The notes under the pieces: model-generated
What the model was told of the DNA's origin: nothing
The model's database searches: none
What the model saw: only the letters and a program-made list of their open reading frames with translations
Translations under genes and position numbers: made by a program
From: Plantibacter flavus
Lineage (GTDB): Bacteria; Actinomycetota; Actinomycetes; Actinomycetales; Microbacteriaceae
Assembly (NCBI RefSeq): GCF_900177615.1
Contig: NZ_FXAP01000004.1
Coordinates: 124,001-188,000 of the forward strand
DNA length: 64,000 bases
Reading direction: 5' to 3'
In this document: piece after piece, positions 24,448-34,035 of the stretch
Layout of the letters: every line of letters begins with the position of its first letter
Position numbering within the stretch: position 1 is the stretch's first letter

Positions 24448-24513
24448 CCTCCATTCACGGCTCATCGTCCGCGCCCTGCGAACGGTCGGCCCCGATTTCG
24501 CAGGAGCAACAAC

Positions 24514-25896
24514 GTGGTTGATCTGAGTCGCAGGGCGGCACTCGCCCTGCTCGGTCTCGGTCTGGCGGGCACGGCCATCTCCTGGCCGCGCCTCACCGGC
24601 GGAGACATCCCCGGCCGAGGTGACGACGCCCTCACCGTCGCCCTCTTCGGCACCGCCCAGGACGCCGCCGCCCGGCAGTCGCTCGTGGACGGCTTCCAGA
24701 AGCTGCACCCCGACATCCCCGTCCGGATCATCGCGATCCAGGGCCAGGACTGGGGCAACTTCTTCGCGAAGATCCTCACGATGGTCGCGGCCGGCACCCC
24801 GCCGGACATCGTGTCGGTCGCCACGGAGGGCACGCAGCTGTTCGCCGAGCGACTCGCACACCCGATCGACGAGTACGTGCAGCGCGACGCCGCCGAGCTG
24901 CAGGAGTACTTCGACGACGTGAACCCGTCGCTCATCGAGTCGTTCATGTACAAGGGCAACCTGTTCCAACTGCCCGACAACTTCAACGCGGCGAACATGT
25001 ACTACAACACCTCCGCGTTCGAGCGGGCCGGCCTCGAGCGTCCGCGCGACGACTGGTCGGTCGACGACTTCTTCACCGTCGGCCGCACCATGCAGGCCAG
25101 CGCCCCCGGATCGTTCCTGCCCTACTTCTGGAACAACCGACTCTGGGGCGGTGTCGTGCCCTGGTTGTACATCAACGACACGAGCTTCCTCACCGAGGAG
25201 AAGGCACCCGGCGGCGACTGGATGTGGTCGAAGTTCTACCCGAACGAGACCCCTCGTGGTGGTGGGTACCTGTGGGAGAACGCCGACGCGCTCAGCGACC
25301 GCACCGTCGAGAGCTTCGAGGTCCTGCAGCGCATGGTCTCCGAGGGCATCGCCGCGAACCCCGCGCAGGGCGGCGGCAACGAGCTCGTCTCACTCTTCTC
25401 CCGCGGCTCGGTCGGCATGACGCCGGCCGGCGGGTTCTGGGTCAAGGGACTCAACGACGCCGGCCTCGGCGACGACGAGTACGACGTCACCTACTTCCCG
25501 AAGATGCGCGGACAGCGCCACCAGTTCGGAGCCGGCGGCTACGCGATGATGCAGACCTCCGAACGCAAGGACGAGGCGTGGGAGTGGATGAAGTACTGCA
25601 TCTCCGTCGAGGGCATGTCGATCGCGCACAGCCAGCCCGACTCGTCGCTGCCCCGGCGCTCGCTCAACGCCGAGCTGTACGGCGGTGACATCGGCCCGAA
25701 GCACTGGGAGGTCTTCTACGACACCCTCGACCGGTTCCCGACGACCGGCCCGATGCCCGCACCGCCCCAACAGGCCGCTGTGGAGTCGGCCCTCATCAAG
25801 AACGTGGTCGGCACGATCACGAACGGCCCGAACGGCGTCCGCCGCGGCCTCGAGACGATGCAGCGGGACCTCGAGCTCGCGCTGAAGGGACGATGA
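24514..25896 (+). CDS. Sugar ABC transporter substrate-binding protein, Tat-type leader, no lipobox
   Basis: A 460-residue family-1 solute-binding protein. The N-terminus has SRRAALALLGLGLAG (twin arginine plus hydrophobic stretch) but no Cys lipobox, so it is either released, or held by an uncleaved helix; the two other sugar-binding proteins of this window have lipoboxes. The mature part is a normal CUT1 receptor (WGNFFAKILTMVAAGTPPDIV; many aromatic residues). GTG start at 24514 with AGGAG upstream. The stop overlaps the permease start. The ligand is inferred to be sucrose or a fructo-oligosaccharide from the GH32 gene at the end of the operon. Confidence 0.88.
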   Translation: MVDLSRRAALALLGLGLAGTAISWPRLTGGDIPGRGDDALTVALFGTAQDAAARQSLVDGFQKLHPDIPVRIIAIQGQDWGNFFAKILTMVAAGTPPDIVSVATEGTQLFAERLAHPIDEYVQRDAAELQEYFDDVNPSLIESFMYKGNLFQLPDNFNAANMYYNTSAFERAGLERPRDDWSVDDFFTVGRTMQASAPGSFLPYFWNNRLWGGVVPWLYINDTSFLTEEKAPGGDWMWSKFYPNETPRGGGYLWENADALSDRTVESFEVLQRMVSEGIAANPAQGGGNELVSLFSRGSVGMTPAGGFWVKGLNDAGLGDDEYDVTYFPKMRGQRHQFGAGGYAMMQTSERKDEAWEWMKYCISVEGMSIAHSQPDSSLPRRSLNAELYGGDIGPKHWEVFYDTLDRFPTTGPMPAPPQQAAVESALIKNVVGTITNGPNGVRRGLETMQRDLELALKGR

Positions 25897-26846
25897 TGGC
25901 GCTGCAGTCACCGACAGCGACCCGAGCACTGGTCGTCCCGCCCGAGGCCGAGACCGGCCGGCGCAAGCGTGCCCCTCGCGGCAGCCGACTGCTCGTCTGG
26001 GTGTTCCTCGCCCCGACGCTCATCGGCCTCGGACTCTTCAGCTTCGTCCCGATCATCGGGTCGTTCGTCCTCGCGTTCTTCCGGTGGGACATCATCTCGG
26101 CACCCGAGTTCGTCGGCGTCGGCAACTTCGTCGACCTCGCGGCCAACCCGACGGTCCGCGTCTCCTTCCTGAACACGGTCGGCTTCGTCGTGGTCGCGGT
26201 CACGCTGCAGCTCGCCGTCGCCCTCCTCCTCGCGATCCTCGTGCAGTCGCGGATGCCGGAATGGCTGCGCACCTTCTTCCGCTCCGCACTGTTCTTCCCG
26301 TTGGTGCTGTCGGCCGCGTCCGTCTCGCTCGTGATGTCGTACCTGTTCAACCAGGAGTTCGGCCTCGTCAACGAGTTCCTCGGACTCTTCGGGGTCGGGA
26401 ACATCGGCTGGCTGACGACCGGGTTCGGGGCGAAAATCGTCGTCCTCCTCGTCTACGTGTGGCAGAACTTCGGCTTCACCTTCCTGCTGTTCATCGGCGG
26501 ACTCGCCGCGATCCCACGCGAGGTCTACGAGGCGTCGTCGCTCGACGGCGCGTACGGCTGGAGCCAGTTCCGGAACGTCACCCTGCCCCTCGTGAGCCCG
26601 ACCATGCTCGTCGCGTCCGTCATGGCCATCATCAGCGCCCTGCAGATCTTCGACCAGCCGTACGTCCTCACGCGAGGTGGGCCGGGAGACGACACCCGTA
26701 CCGCGGTGATGGTGATCTACGAGTCCGCGTTCCAGCAGCTCGACTTCGGTCTCGCCGCAGCGATCGGCATCGTGCTGACGCTCCTGATCATGCTCGTCAC
26801 CGCCGCACAGTTCCGGCTGAGCAAGCGTTTCGTCTTCTACGGATGA
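25893..26846 (+). CDS. Sugar ABC transporter permease, MalF type
   Basis: A 317-residue permease with six membrane segments and an EAA loop (YEASSLDGAYGWSQFRNVTL, near residue 212). It pairs with the next gene. The start is ATGATG at 25893, overlapping the stop of the binding protein. A basic N-terminus (RRKRAPRGSR) precedes the first helix, as expected for positive-inside topology. No ATPase is encoded in the operon. Confidence 0.9.
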   Translation: MMALQSPTATRALVVPPEAETGRRKRAPRGSRLLVWVFLAPTLIGLGLFSFVPIIGSFVLAFFRWDIISAPEFVGVGNFVDLAANPTVRVSFLNTVGFVVVAVTLQLAVALLLAILVQSRMPEWLRTFFRSALFFPLVLSAASVSLVMSYLFNQEFGLVNEFLGLFGVGNIGWLTTGFGAKIVVLLVYVWQNFGFTFLLFIGGLAAIPREVYEASSLDGAYGWSQFRNVTLPLVSPTMLVASVMAIISALQIFDQPYVLTRGGPGDDTRTAVMVIYESAFQQLDFGLAAAIGIVLTLLIMLVTAAQFRLSKRFVFYG

Positions 26847-26854
26847 GGTCCCAG

Positions 26855-27688
26855 ATGTCCATCGCAGCAGTCACCCCCGACTCATCACGCCGCCGACTCG
26901 CCTCGGCCGGGAAGTTCCTCGTCCTCGTCATCGCCGCGTTCCTCACGCTCGCGCCCGTCGTCTGGACGCTCATCACGGCGCTCACCCCGGCGAACGTCGA
27001 CACCGGGCAGACCGAGTTCGGCCCGGGCGCGTTCATCGACGTCTTCCAGAAGATCCCGATCCTGCTCTACACGTGGAACAGCGCGCTCGTGACGCTCCTC
27101 ATCGCAGCCGGGCAGATGCTCAGTGCGGCGATGGCCGGCTACGTGTTCGCGCGCTTCGACTTCGGGGGCAAGCGCATCCTGTTCGGACTCATCCTCGCCA
27201 CGATGATGGTGCCGATGCAGGTGACGATCGTCCCCGTGTTCATGCTCATCCGCGGCATGGGACTCTCCGACACGCTCCTCGCGCTCATCATCCCGATGAT
27301 CCCGACGGCGTTCGGCACGTTCCTCATGCGGCAGTACTTCATGGGGTTGCCGCCGGAGCTCGCCGAGGCGGCGCAGATCGACGGGGCGGGACCGTGGAAG
27401 ATCTTCTTCCGCATCTACCTGCCGCTCGCCGCCCCGGGCCTCGCCATCGTCGGCATCCTCGCGTTCAACTACCACTGGAACGAGTTCTTCCGACCGTTGA
27501 TCCTCACGATCAGCGAGCAGAACTTCACCCTCCCGCTCGGGCTCGTGACCCTGCAGGGCAACCTCGGCACCGGGTCGGTCGCGACCGTCCTCGCCGGTGT
27601 CGTCCTGTCCATGATCCCGGCTGCGCTGGTCTTCGTCTTCGGCCAGAAGCCGCTGCGCGAAGGGCTCACCGCCGGCGTCAGCAAGTGA
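26855..27688 (+). CDS. Sugar ABC transporter permease, MalG type
   Basis: A 277-residue permease with six membrane segments and the EAA loop (AEAAQIDGAGPWKIFFRIYL). I place the start at the ATG at 26855, which has GAGG six bases upstream. An in-frame ATG at 26843, overlapping the preceding stop as ATGA, would add four residues and cannot be excluded. Together with the preceding permease and binding protein it forms a CUT1 importer for a fructoside. Confidence 0.88.
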   Translation: MSIAAVTPDSSRRRLASAGKFLVLVIAAFLTLAPVVWTLITALTPANVDTGQTEFGPGAFIDVFQKIPILLYTWNSALVTLLIAAGQMLSAAMAGYVFARFDFGGKRILFGLILATMMVPMQVTIVPVFMLIRGMGLSDTLLALIIPMIPTAFGTFLMRQYFMGLPPELAEAAQIDGAGPWKIFFRIYLPLAAPGLAIVGILAFNYHWNEFFRPLILTISEQNFTLPLGLVTLQGNLGTGSVATVLAGVVLSMIPAALVFVFGQKPLREGLTAGVSK

Positions 27689-27741
27689 CCAGCACCACCG
27701 TCCTCCCCTCGATCCGACTGATCTCGAACCGAAAGGAAGCC

Positions 27742-29049
27742 ATGACCGGCCTCCACGCAACGCACGTCCTCGACCGCGGCTTCCCGCTGCTGCACCCACG
27801 ACCCGAGGCCGGGTGGTTGAACGACCCCAACGGCATCATGTTCGTCGACGGTCGCTGGCACGTGTTCTTCCAGTACAACCCGGGGTCGGCCCGGCACGAG
27901 GACATCCACTGGGGTCACGTGAGCTCGCCGGACCTGCTCGCCTGGGAGGAGCACCCGGTGGCCCTGGCGCCCCGCCCGGGCACCACCGACGGCTTCGGCT
28001 GTTGGAGCGGCGTCGGGGTCGTCGACCAGGGCCGGCCGGCCGTCGTCTACTCGGGCGCGCGTGATCGACACGGGTTCTCGGAGGTCGTCGTCGTCCACGG
28101 CTCGGCGGATGCGCAGGACTGGAGCGGCGAACGTGTCGTCGCTGCCGGGCTCCCCGCGGACGAGCGCGTGACGATGGTGCGCGACCCGTTCCTCTTCGAG
28201 CTGGGTGGGCGCCGCTGGGCGATCCAGGGTGCCGGCCGCTCCGACGTCGGTGGGGCGCTCCTCCTCTACGGTGTCGACGACCTCGACGCCTGGACCGAGG
28301 AGGGGTACCTGCTGACGGCCGAGGCGCCGGTCGTCTCGGAGCTCGCTCCGTGCGAAGGGTGGGAGTGCCCGCAGCTCGTGCGCGTCGGCGACGACTGGGT
28401 GCTGCTGGTGTCGCTGTGGCTCGACGGCCAGCCGCACCGCGGGGTGGCCTGGATCCTCGGCTCGATGGAGCTCGACGAGGCCACCGGGCGGCCCGTGTTC
28501 AGCGCCCGCCGGACCGGCATCATCGACGAGGGGTCGAGCTTCTACGCGCCGCAGGCCGTGCAGTCCGACGGCTCGGACGGACACCCGGAGCGGGTGCTCC
28601 TCTGGGGCTGGGCCCAGGAGATCGCACCCGATGGCGTGCGCGGCCGGACGCAGGCGGACACCGACGAGCAGGGTTGGTCGGGCATGCTGACGTTCCCGCG
28701 CGAGCTCGTGGTCCGCGGCGACGAGGTCGAGCTGGTCCCCGCGCGGGAACTGCCGGGACTCCGGGCCAAGGTCGTCGACGCGGCAGCGCTTCCCGATCAG
28801 GCGGAGGTGCGGCTCACCGGCGCAGGCACGGCCTCCCTCGAGCTGGAGGGCTCGGACACGCAGGTGATCTGGCGGGGCGAGCTGGCCGAGGGCGACGAGG
28901 TCCGGATCCTCATCGACGCGTCCATCGTCGAGATCCACCACACCGGGCACCCCGCTCGGACGTTCCGGGCGTATCCGGCCGATGGCGAGCGGTACGCCGT
29001 GCGGCACGACGCGACCGTGCGAGCCGACGCCTGGTCGCTGGCGGTCTGA
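27742..29049 (+). CDS. GH32 beta-fructosidase / sucrose hydrolase, cytoplasmic
   Basis: A 435-residue GH32 enzyme with canonical motifs: WLNDPNG (nucleophile Asp28), VRDPF (Asp148) and WECPQL (acid/base Glu208). A short C-terminal beta-sandwich (about 330-435) follows. No signal peptide, so it cleaves imported sucrose or short fructans to release fructose for the PfkB kinase encoded across the operator region. It is shorter than the GH32 at 8143 and clearly a different subgroup. Start ATG at 27742 with GAAAGGAAG upstream; last gene of the operon, followed by a terminator hairpin. Confidence 0.9.
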   Translation: MTGLHATHVLDRGFPLLHPRPEAGWLNDPNGIMFVDGRWHVFFQYNPGSARHEDIHWGHVSSPDLLAWEEHPVALAPRPGTTDGFGCWSGVGVVDQGRPAVVYSGARDRHGFSEVVVVHGSADAQDWSGERVVAAGLPADERVTMVRDPFLFELGGRRWAIQGAGRSDVGGALLLYGVDDLDAWTEEGYLLTAEAPVVSELAPCEGWECPQLVRVGDDWVLLVSLWLDGQPHRGVAWILGSMELDEATGRPVFSARRTGIIDEGSSFYAPQAVQSDGSDGHPERVLLWGWAQEIAPDGVRGRTQADTDEQGWSGMLTFPRELVVRGDEVELVPARELPGLRAKVVDAAALPDQAEVRLTGAGTASLELEGSDTQVIWRGELAEGDEVRILIDASIVEIHHTGHPARTFRAYPADGERYAVRHDATVRADAWSLAV

Positions 29050-29056
29050 GGATCGG

Positions 29057-29082
29057 GTCCGGCGCCACCTGCAGCGCCGGAC
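29057..29082 (+). terminator. Terminator hairpin after the second GH32 operon
   Basis: Perfect 9-bp stem GTCCGGCGC / GCGCCGGAC with an 8-base loop, eight bases after the stop. It lies just before the 3' end of the convergent LuxR-type gene, which it may also serve. Confidence 0.7.
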
Positions 29083-29091
29083 GTGGGCGTG

Positions 29092-30723
29092 TCACCGCTC
29101 GGTCGGGAGCAGTCCCAACCGCCGTGCGGTGGCCAGCGCGTCCTCGCGGGAGTCGACGCCGAGCTTCCGGTAGACGTTCCGGAAGTGGAACTTGACCGTG
29201 TTCGCGGACACGTACAGTGCCTGCGCGATGTCCTGTCGGGTCCGACCCTCCGCGGAGAGCTGGAGGATCCGGCGCTCGGTGGCGGTGAGCTCCACGAGCT
29301 GCACGGTCTCGGGCGTCGGCTCGGGACTCGAGGCGAGCGTCCGCTCGATCCGCGCATGGGTCTCGCTGGGCGACATCGTGCCGAGGAGCTGTCGGAGCGG
29401 CCTGCGCGGCGCCACCACGAAGGGCGTCAGCATCCCGGTCCGCGCCGTCGTCGCGATCGCCTGCAGGAGATGCCGCCGCCCGTCCTCGTCCGAGTCGTCG
29501 GCGAGCGCCGAGGTGATGAGCAGCTCCGTCTGCGCACCGGCGTCGATGTGCTCCTCCGCGAGCCCGGCGGTGGCGAGTTCCCGGGCGAGGGGTTTGCGAT
29601 CGGTCAGGAGGGCGAGCCGCGAGGCGACCGCCGCGGTGTGGGCGTTGCGGTCACGGCCGTCGAGGAGGACGCTGGCCTCCGTCGGACGGTCGAGGGCGAG
29701 GAGGAGTGACGCCTCCACGGCGTCGAGGAGTCGCTCCGACCCGGCATGACGTAGGCTGCGACCGGCGAACACGCGGGTGCGTTCGATGAGCTGCAGCGCC
29801 GCCCGTCGATCGCCCCAGAGGAGTGCGTGCTGCGCCTGCGCGTAGGTGATGAACGGTGCCCAGGAACGCTCACGGTTGACCTGCAGCTCCAGGGTCGCGA
29901 GCGCCGCCTCCGCCGCTGCCCGGTCGACGCGGGCGATGGCGATCAAGGCCCGGGCGATGGCACCCGACAGTTGGACCAGCGGCACCATCCACCCGTGCGC
30001 GCCGCCCCCGTCGTCGTGGCGTTCGAGCCAGCGGTCCGCCTCCACGATCTCGCCGCGCACCGCGTAGAGCAGGGCGAGCTTGCCGGAGGCATCACCGCCG
30101 TTCCGGCCGTCCCACGACTCGTGTCGGAGTTCGTACGCCTCGCGGAGCACGAGGCTCGCCTCGTGGAGGTCGCCCACGAGCAGTTTCGTGATCCCCACCT
30201 GTAGCAGCGCCGTGGGGACGCGGGGCGCGAACTCGGTCGGGCGGTGCACACGGGCCCGTCGCGCGAGCTCCTCGGTGATCCGCGCGTAGTGCAACGCCCG
30301 CTGGTGCCGACCGTGCACGCGGTAGGCGATCATGAACGCCGTCGATGCACTCAGGCTGATGCGCGCGAGCTCGGTGCGAGCTCGGTCCCGGAGATCGTCG
30401 GGATCGGTCGGCAGCTGGAACTGCGCCACCGACTGGTCGAGTGCGTCGGTCTCCCCACGGATGTTGAGCCGGATCTCCCGGACGGCGAAGACGATGGGGT
30501 GGTTCGAGAGCACGCGCGCCGGGAGCGCCTGCAGTGCGCGGTCGAGCGTCGCGAGGTCGAGCGCCATGAGGATCCCCCACTCGTACTCGATCACCGAGAC
30601 GACCGTGTCCCAGTCCTCCTCCTGGATGGCCGTGGTGAGGAGACGGGTGACCGGGGCGACGTCCGTGGGGTGGAGGAACCCCGCCCCGAGGGAGGGAAAG
30701 TACCTATTCCGACCGATGTGCAC
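29092..30723 (-). CDS. LuxR-type regulator with long helical repeat region (MalT-like, no ATPase domain)
   Basis: A 543-residue protein. Its C-terminal 65 residues are a LuxR/GerE helix-turn-helix (LTATERRILQLSAEGRTRQ, then ANTVKFHFRNVYRKLGVDSR). The preceding 470 residues are alpha-helical with TPR-like, Ala/Leu-rich repeats, as in the middle of MalT/LAL regulators, but no Walker A motif or NACHT/AAA domain is visible. It is therefore a truncated-architecture relative. The start is GTG at 30723. It is divergent from the large LASTG surface protein and might control it; this rests only on position. Confidence 0.8.
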   Translation of the reverse strand: MHIGRNRYFPSLGAGFLHPTDVAPVTRLLTTAIQEEDWDTVVSVIEYEWGILMALDLATLDRALQALPARVLSNHPIVFAVREIRLNIRGETDALDQSVAQFQLPTDPDDLRDRARTELARISLSASTAFMIAYRVHGRHQRALHYARITEELARRARVHRPTEFAPRVPTALLQVGITKLLVGDLHEASLVLREAYELRHESWDGRNGGDASGKLALLYAVRGEIVEADRWLERHDDGGGAHGWMVPLVQLSGAIARALIAIARVDRAAAEAALATLELQVNRERSWAPFITYAQAQHALLWGDRRAALQLIERTRVFAGRSLRHAGSERLLDAVEASLLLALDRPTEASVLLDGRDRNAHTAAVASRLALLTDRKPLARELATAGLAEEHIDAGAQTELLITSALADDSDEDGRRHLLQAIATTARTGMLTPFVVAPRRPLRQLLGTMSPSETHARIERTLASSPEPTPETVQLVELTATERRILQLSAEGRTRQDIAQALYVSANTVKFHFRNVYRKLGVDSREDALATARRLGLLPTER

Positions 30724-30834
30724 GGGTCAACCCTAAGTGACCGTCACCTGTCGGGGAACACCCGGGGCAGGATGCGGGGTGGTCTTTGGCCGATCCGCCC
30801 GGACCGCGTCGGGGTTGCCGCTCTACTGATCCTC

Positions 30835-30860
30835 GGCCCCACAGCTGGGGCCAGGTTTTC
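30835..30860 (+). promoter_or_regulatory. Hairpin with T-tract in the leader of the surface-protein gene
   Basis: GGCCCC-ACAGCT-GGGGCC (30835-30852) followed by AGGTTTTC resembles an intrinsic terminator, but it lies about 40 bases upstream of the surface-protein start and reads toward it. It could be an attenuator or simply the end of an upstream short transcript. Confidence 0.3.
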
Positions 30861-30898
30861 GGCGGGCGCACCGCCGCTTCACGGGGAAGGCGACACAC

Positions 30899-33800
30899 AT
30901 GCAGCAGCACACGGGTCGAAGGAGTCACCGCGCACGGTGGCGGAACCAGTGGGGGGCACCGTCCGCCGGTCGCGCGACCATGGGGATCATCGGGGTGACC
31001 GTCCTGTCGGCGCTCTCGCTCGTCGGGGTCGGCTCGAGCGCGCAGGCGCTGCCCGGGACGCCGGGAACGCCGCAGTCGGGCTCGGTCGTCTACACCGAGG
31101 ACTTCGAGAACGGCGTGACGTCGCCGACGTACATCGAGGACTACGTCGGAGCCGACGGCACGCGGTACACCGCGGACGCCTCCTGGCGCGACCACACCCA
31201 GTGCAACGGCAACATCACGAGCTTCGCCTCGTCCGCGGAGCCGCAGTGCCTCGCGGCATCGGCGTCCGGTGAAGGACGCACGCGGCAGCTCGCCTGGGCC
31301 CTCGGCGCCGGCGACACGGCCAACCACTCCGTGAGTGCCTGGACCTCGCAGCAGAACCTCACCATGAACCCGCCGAACGCGGTCGAGTTCGCGACCGTCG
31401 ACCCGATCGCGCTCACGAGCGCCGGCCGGTACCTCACGACCTCGGTGGATCTCGCCGCGGTGTCGTGCAACGCGTCGCAGCAGCCCGTCCTCGAGTTCTT
31501 CCTCACCGACGACCAGGGCGGCGCCCACTCCGTCGGGGCGGTCAACGGCTGTACCGCGGCCGGCTCCCGGTCCGTCACCGCACCGGCCACCGGCGCGGCA
31601 GGGGCCGAGAACGTCCGTGTCGGCACCTACGTCTCACCGGGAGCGGTCCTGCTCCCCGGGGCGACCGTCGGCATCGTCGCCCGCAACCTGACCGGCGGCG
31701 GCACGGCCGGCAACGACCACGCCTTCGACAACATCCAGGTGCTCGACGTCTCCCCGCAGTTGGACAAGTCGTTCAGCCCGGCGAGCGTCGTCGCCGGTGA
31801 GACGTCGACGCTGACCCTCACGATCACCAACACCGACGAGCTCGCGGCGAAGAACGGCTGGTCCTTCACGGACGCGCTGCCCGCCGGCCTGACGATCGCG
31901 GACGGCGACGCGTCGACCACCTGCCCGTCGGGTGTCGTCACCGCACCCGAGGGCGGCTCGTCGATCGACGTCACCGGGAACCTCAGCCAGGGGATGGCCT
32001 CCTGCGCCGTGACCGTCGAGGTCACGTCGCCCGTCGCCGGGACGTTCACGAACGGTCCCGACAACATCACGAGCGTGGGCCTCAACCCGCCGGCCGTGGC
32101 CACGGTCGAGTTCGTGCCGCAGGCTCCCGCGATCACCGTCGTGAAGTCCGCGTCCCCCGCTGCGGCGGAGTACGCCGTCGGCGACGAGATCACCTACTCC
32201 TTCCTCGTCACCAACACCGGCAACGTCCCGCTCACCGACGTCCAGGTCGACGAGGGCGCGTTCACCGGGACCGGTGACCTCTCCGACGTCGTCTGCCCGG
32301 CGGGAGCCGCGTCGCTCGCGCCTACGGCGACCGTCACCTGTGAGGCCACCTACACGATGACGCAGGCCGACATCGATGCCGGTAGCGTCTCCAACTCGGC
32401 CACCGCGACCGGGACACCGCCGCAGGGCCAGCCGCCGGTCTCACCGCCGTCCGAGGTCACCATTCCGGGCGTGGCCCAGGCCCCGGCACTCACCGTCGCG
32501 AAGTCGGCGACGCCGACGACGGTCGCGAACGCCGGCGACGACGTCACGTACTCCTTCCTCGTCACCAACACCGGCAACGTCACCCTCACCGACGTCTCGA
32601 TCATCGAGGGCGAGTTCACCGGCACCGGCGAGCTCTCCGACGTGGTCTGCCCGGCTGCAGCCGGCTCGCTCGCTCCGGCCGCGACCGTCACCTGCGAAGC
32701 GAGCTACACGGTCACGCAGGCCGACGTCGACGCCGGCTCGGTGACCAACTCGGCGACCGCGACCGGCACCCCGCCGGCAGGCGGCACTCCCCCGGTCTCA
32801 CCGCCGTCGGAGACCACGGTCGAGTTCCCGGCAGCGCCCGCCATCACGGTGGCGAAGTCCGCGACGCCGACCACGGTCGCGAACGCCGGTGAGGAGGTCA
32901 CCTACTCGTTCCTCGTCACCAACACCGGGAACGTCACGCTCGCCGACGTCTCGGTCGTCGAGGGCGAGTTCAGCGGGACCGGTGAGCTGTCCCAGGCCGT
33001 CTGCCCGCCCGCGGCAGTCTCGCTCGCCCCAGCGGCCACCGTCACCTGCGAGGCCACTTACACGGTGACCCAGGCTGACGTCGACGCGGGATCGGTCACG
33101 AACAGCGCGACCGCGACCGGCACCCCGCCGAACGGTGGCACTCCCCCGCTCTCGCCGCCGTCGGAGACCACCGTCGCGTTCCCGGCGACGCCAGCCATCA
33201 CGGTCGTGAAGTCGGCCGATGCGGTGGCTCAGGACGGCCTCGCGGTCGGCCAGGTCGTCACCTACTCCTTCCTCCTCACCAACACCGGGAACGTCACGCT
33301 GACGAACCCGACGGTGACGGAAGGGGAGTTCTCCGGCGCCGGCGAGCTGTCCGAGGTCGTCTGCCCGGCCGAAGCCGCTTCGTTGGCACCGGGCGCGACG
33401 ATCACCTGCGAGGCCACCTACACGGTCGTGCAGGCAGACGTCGACGCGGGGCTGATCACGAACTCGGCGACCGCGACGGCGACGCCGCCGAACAGCGTGA
33501 ACGGTGTCCCGCCGGTCTCGCCGCCGTCCGAGGTCACGATCCCGTCGCCGCCCGTCCCCGGCCTCTCGGTGGTCAAGACGGCCGACGTGGAGCGGGCCAC
33601 GACTGCAGGACAGGTCATCACCTACTCGTTCCAGGTGACGAACACCGGCAACGTCACCCTGCGTGACGTCGCGGTCCAGGAAGGTGACTTCACCGGCACC
33701 GGCACGCTCTCCGCGATCACCTGCCCGACGGGCACGGCGCTCCTCGCGCCCGGCCTCCAGGTCGTCTGCACCGCGACCTACACGGTCACCCAGGCTGACC

Positions 33801-34018
33801 TGAACGCGGGCTCGATCCGCAACACCGCGTTCGGGACCGGCGTGACGCCGGGCGGCGAGTCGTTCACCTCCGACCCGTCCACGGCCACCGTGAGCACGCC
33901 GGGTCCGGTGCTCGCCTCGACCGGAACGACCGTCGCACCACTGGTGGTCGGGGCGGCGATCCTGCTGTTGCTCGGTACCGGGCTCGTCATCCGACGCCGC
34001 CTCGTCACCGGGCACTGA
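30899..34018 (+). CDS. Sortase-anchored (LASTG) surface protein with DUF11 and five DUF7507-like repeats
   Basis: A 1039-residue secreted protein. A long basic leader and hydrophobic core end near AQA at residue 50. An N-terminal beta-rich domain (about 55-285) is followed by a DUF11-like domain (about 286-410). Five repeats of about 118 residues then begin near 412, 531, 649, 767 and 889, each with a K(S/T)A...VTYSF-VTNTGNVTL...CEATYTVTQADVDAGS pattern typical of DUF7507. The C-terminus has LASTG (1005-1009), a membrane helix and RRRLVTGH. This is a cell-wall sorting signal of the class E sortase (LAXTG) type. A role in adhesion or wall structure is likely. Ribosome site GGGGAAGG precedes the ATG; a strong hairpin follows the stop. 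Confidence 0.88.
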   Translation: MQQHTGRRSHRARWRNQWGAPSAGRATMGIIGVTVLSALSLVGVGSSAQALPGTPGTPQSGSVVYTEDFENGVTSPTYIEDYVGADGTRYTADASWRDHTQCNGNITSFASSAEPQCLAASASGEGRTRQLAWALGAGDTANHSVSAWTSQQNLTMNPPNAVEFATVDPIALTSAGRYLTTSVDLAAVSCNASQQPVLEFFLTDDQGGAHSVGAVNGCTAAGSRSVTAPATGAAGAENVRVGTYVSPGAVLLPGATVGIVARNLTGGGTAGNDHAFDNIQVLDVSPQLDKSFSPASVVAGETSTLTLTITNTDELAAKNGWSFTDALPAGLTIADGDASTTCPSGVVTAPEGGSSIDVTGNLSQGMASCAVTVEVTSPVAGTFTNGPDNITSVGLNPPAVATVEFVPQAPAITVVKSASPAAAEYAVGDEITYSFLVTNTGNVPLTDVQVDEGAFTGTGDLSDVVCPAGAASLAPTATVTCEATYTMTQADIDAGSVSNSATATGTPPQGQPPVSPPSEVTIPGVAQAPALTVAKSATPTTVANAGDDVTYSFLVTNTGNVTLTDVSIIEGEFTGTGELSDVVCPAAAGSLAPAATVTCEASYTVTQADVDAGSVTNSATATGTPPAGGTPPVSPPSETTVEFPAAPAITVAKSATPTTVANAGEEVTYSFLVTNTGNVTLADVSVVEGEFSGTGELSQAVCPPAAVSLAPAATVTCEATYTVTQADVDAGSVTNSATATGTPPNGGTPPLSPPSETTVAFPATPAITVVKSADAVAQDGLAVGQVVTYSFLLTNTGNVTLTNPTVTEGEFSGAGELSEVVCPAEAASLAPGATITCEATYTVVQADVDAGLITNSATATATPPNSVNGVPPVSPPSEVTIPSPPVPGLSVVKTADVERATTAGQVITYSFQVTNTGNVTLRDVAVQEGDFTGTGTLSAITCPTGTALLAPGLQVVCTATYTVTQADLNAGSIRNTAFGTGVTPGGESFTSDPSTATVSTPGPVLASTGTTVAPLVVGAAILLLLGTGLVIRRRLVTGH

Positions 34019-34035
34019 CCCGGACCTGACCGATC

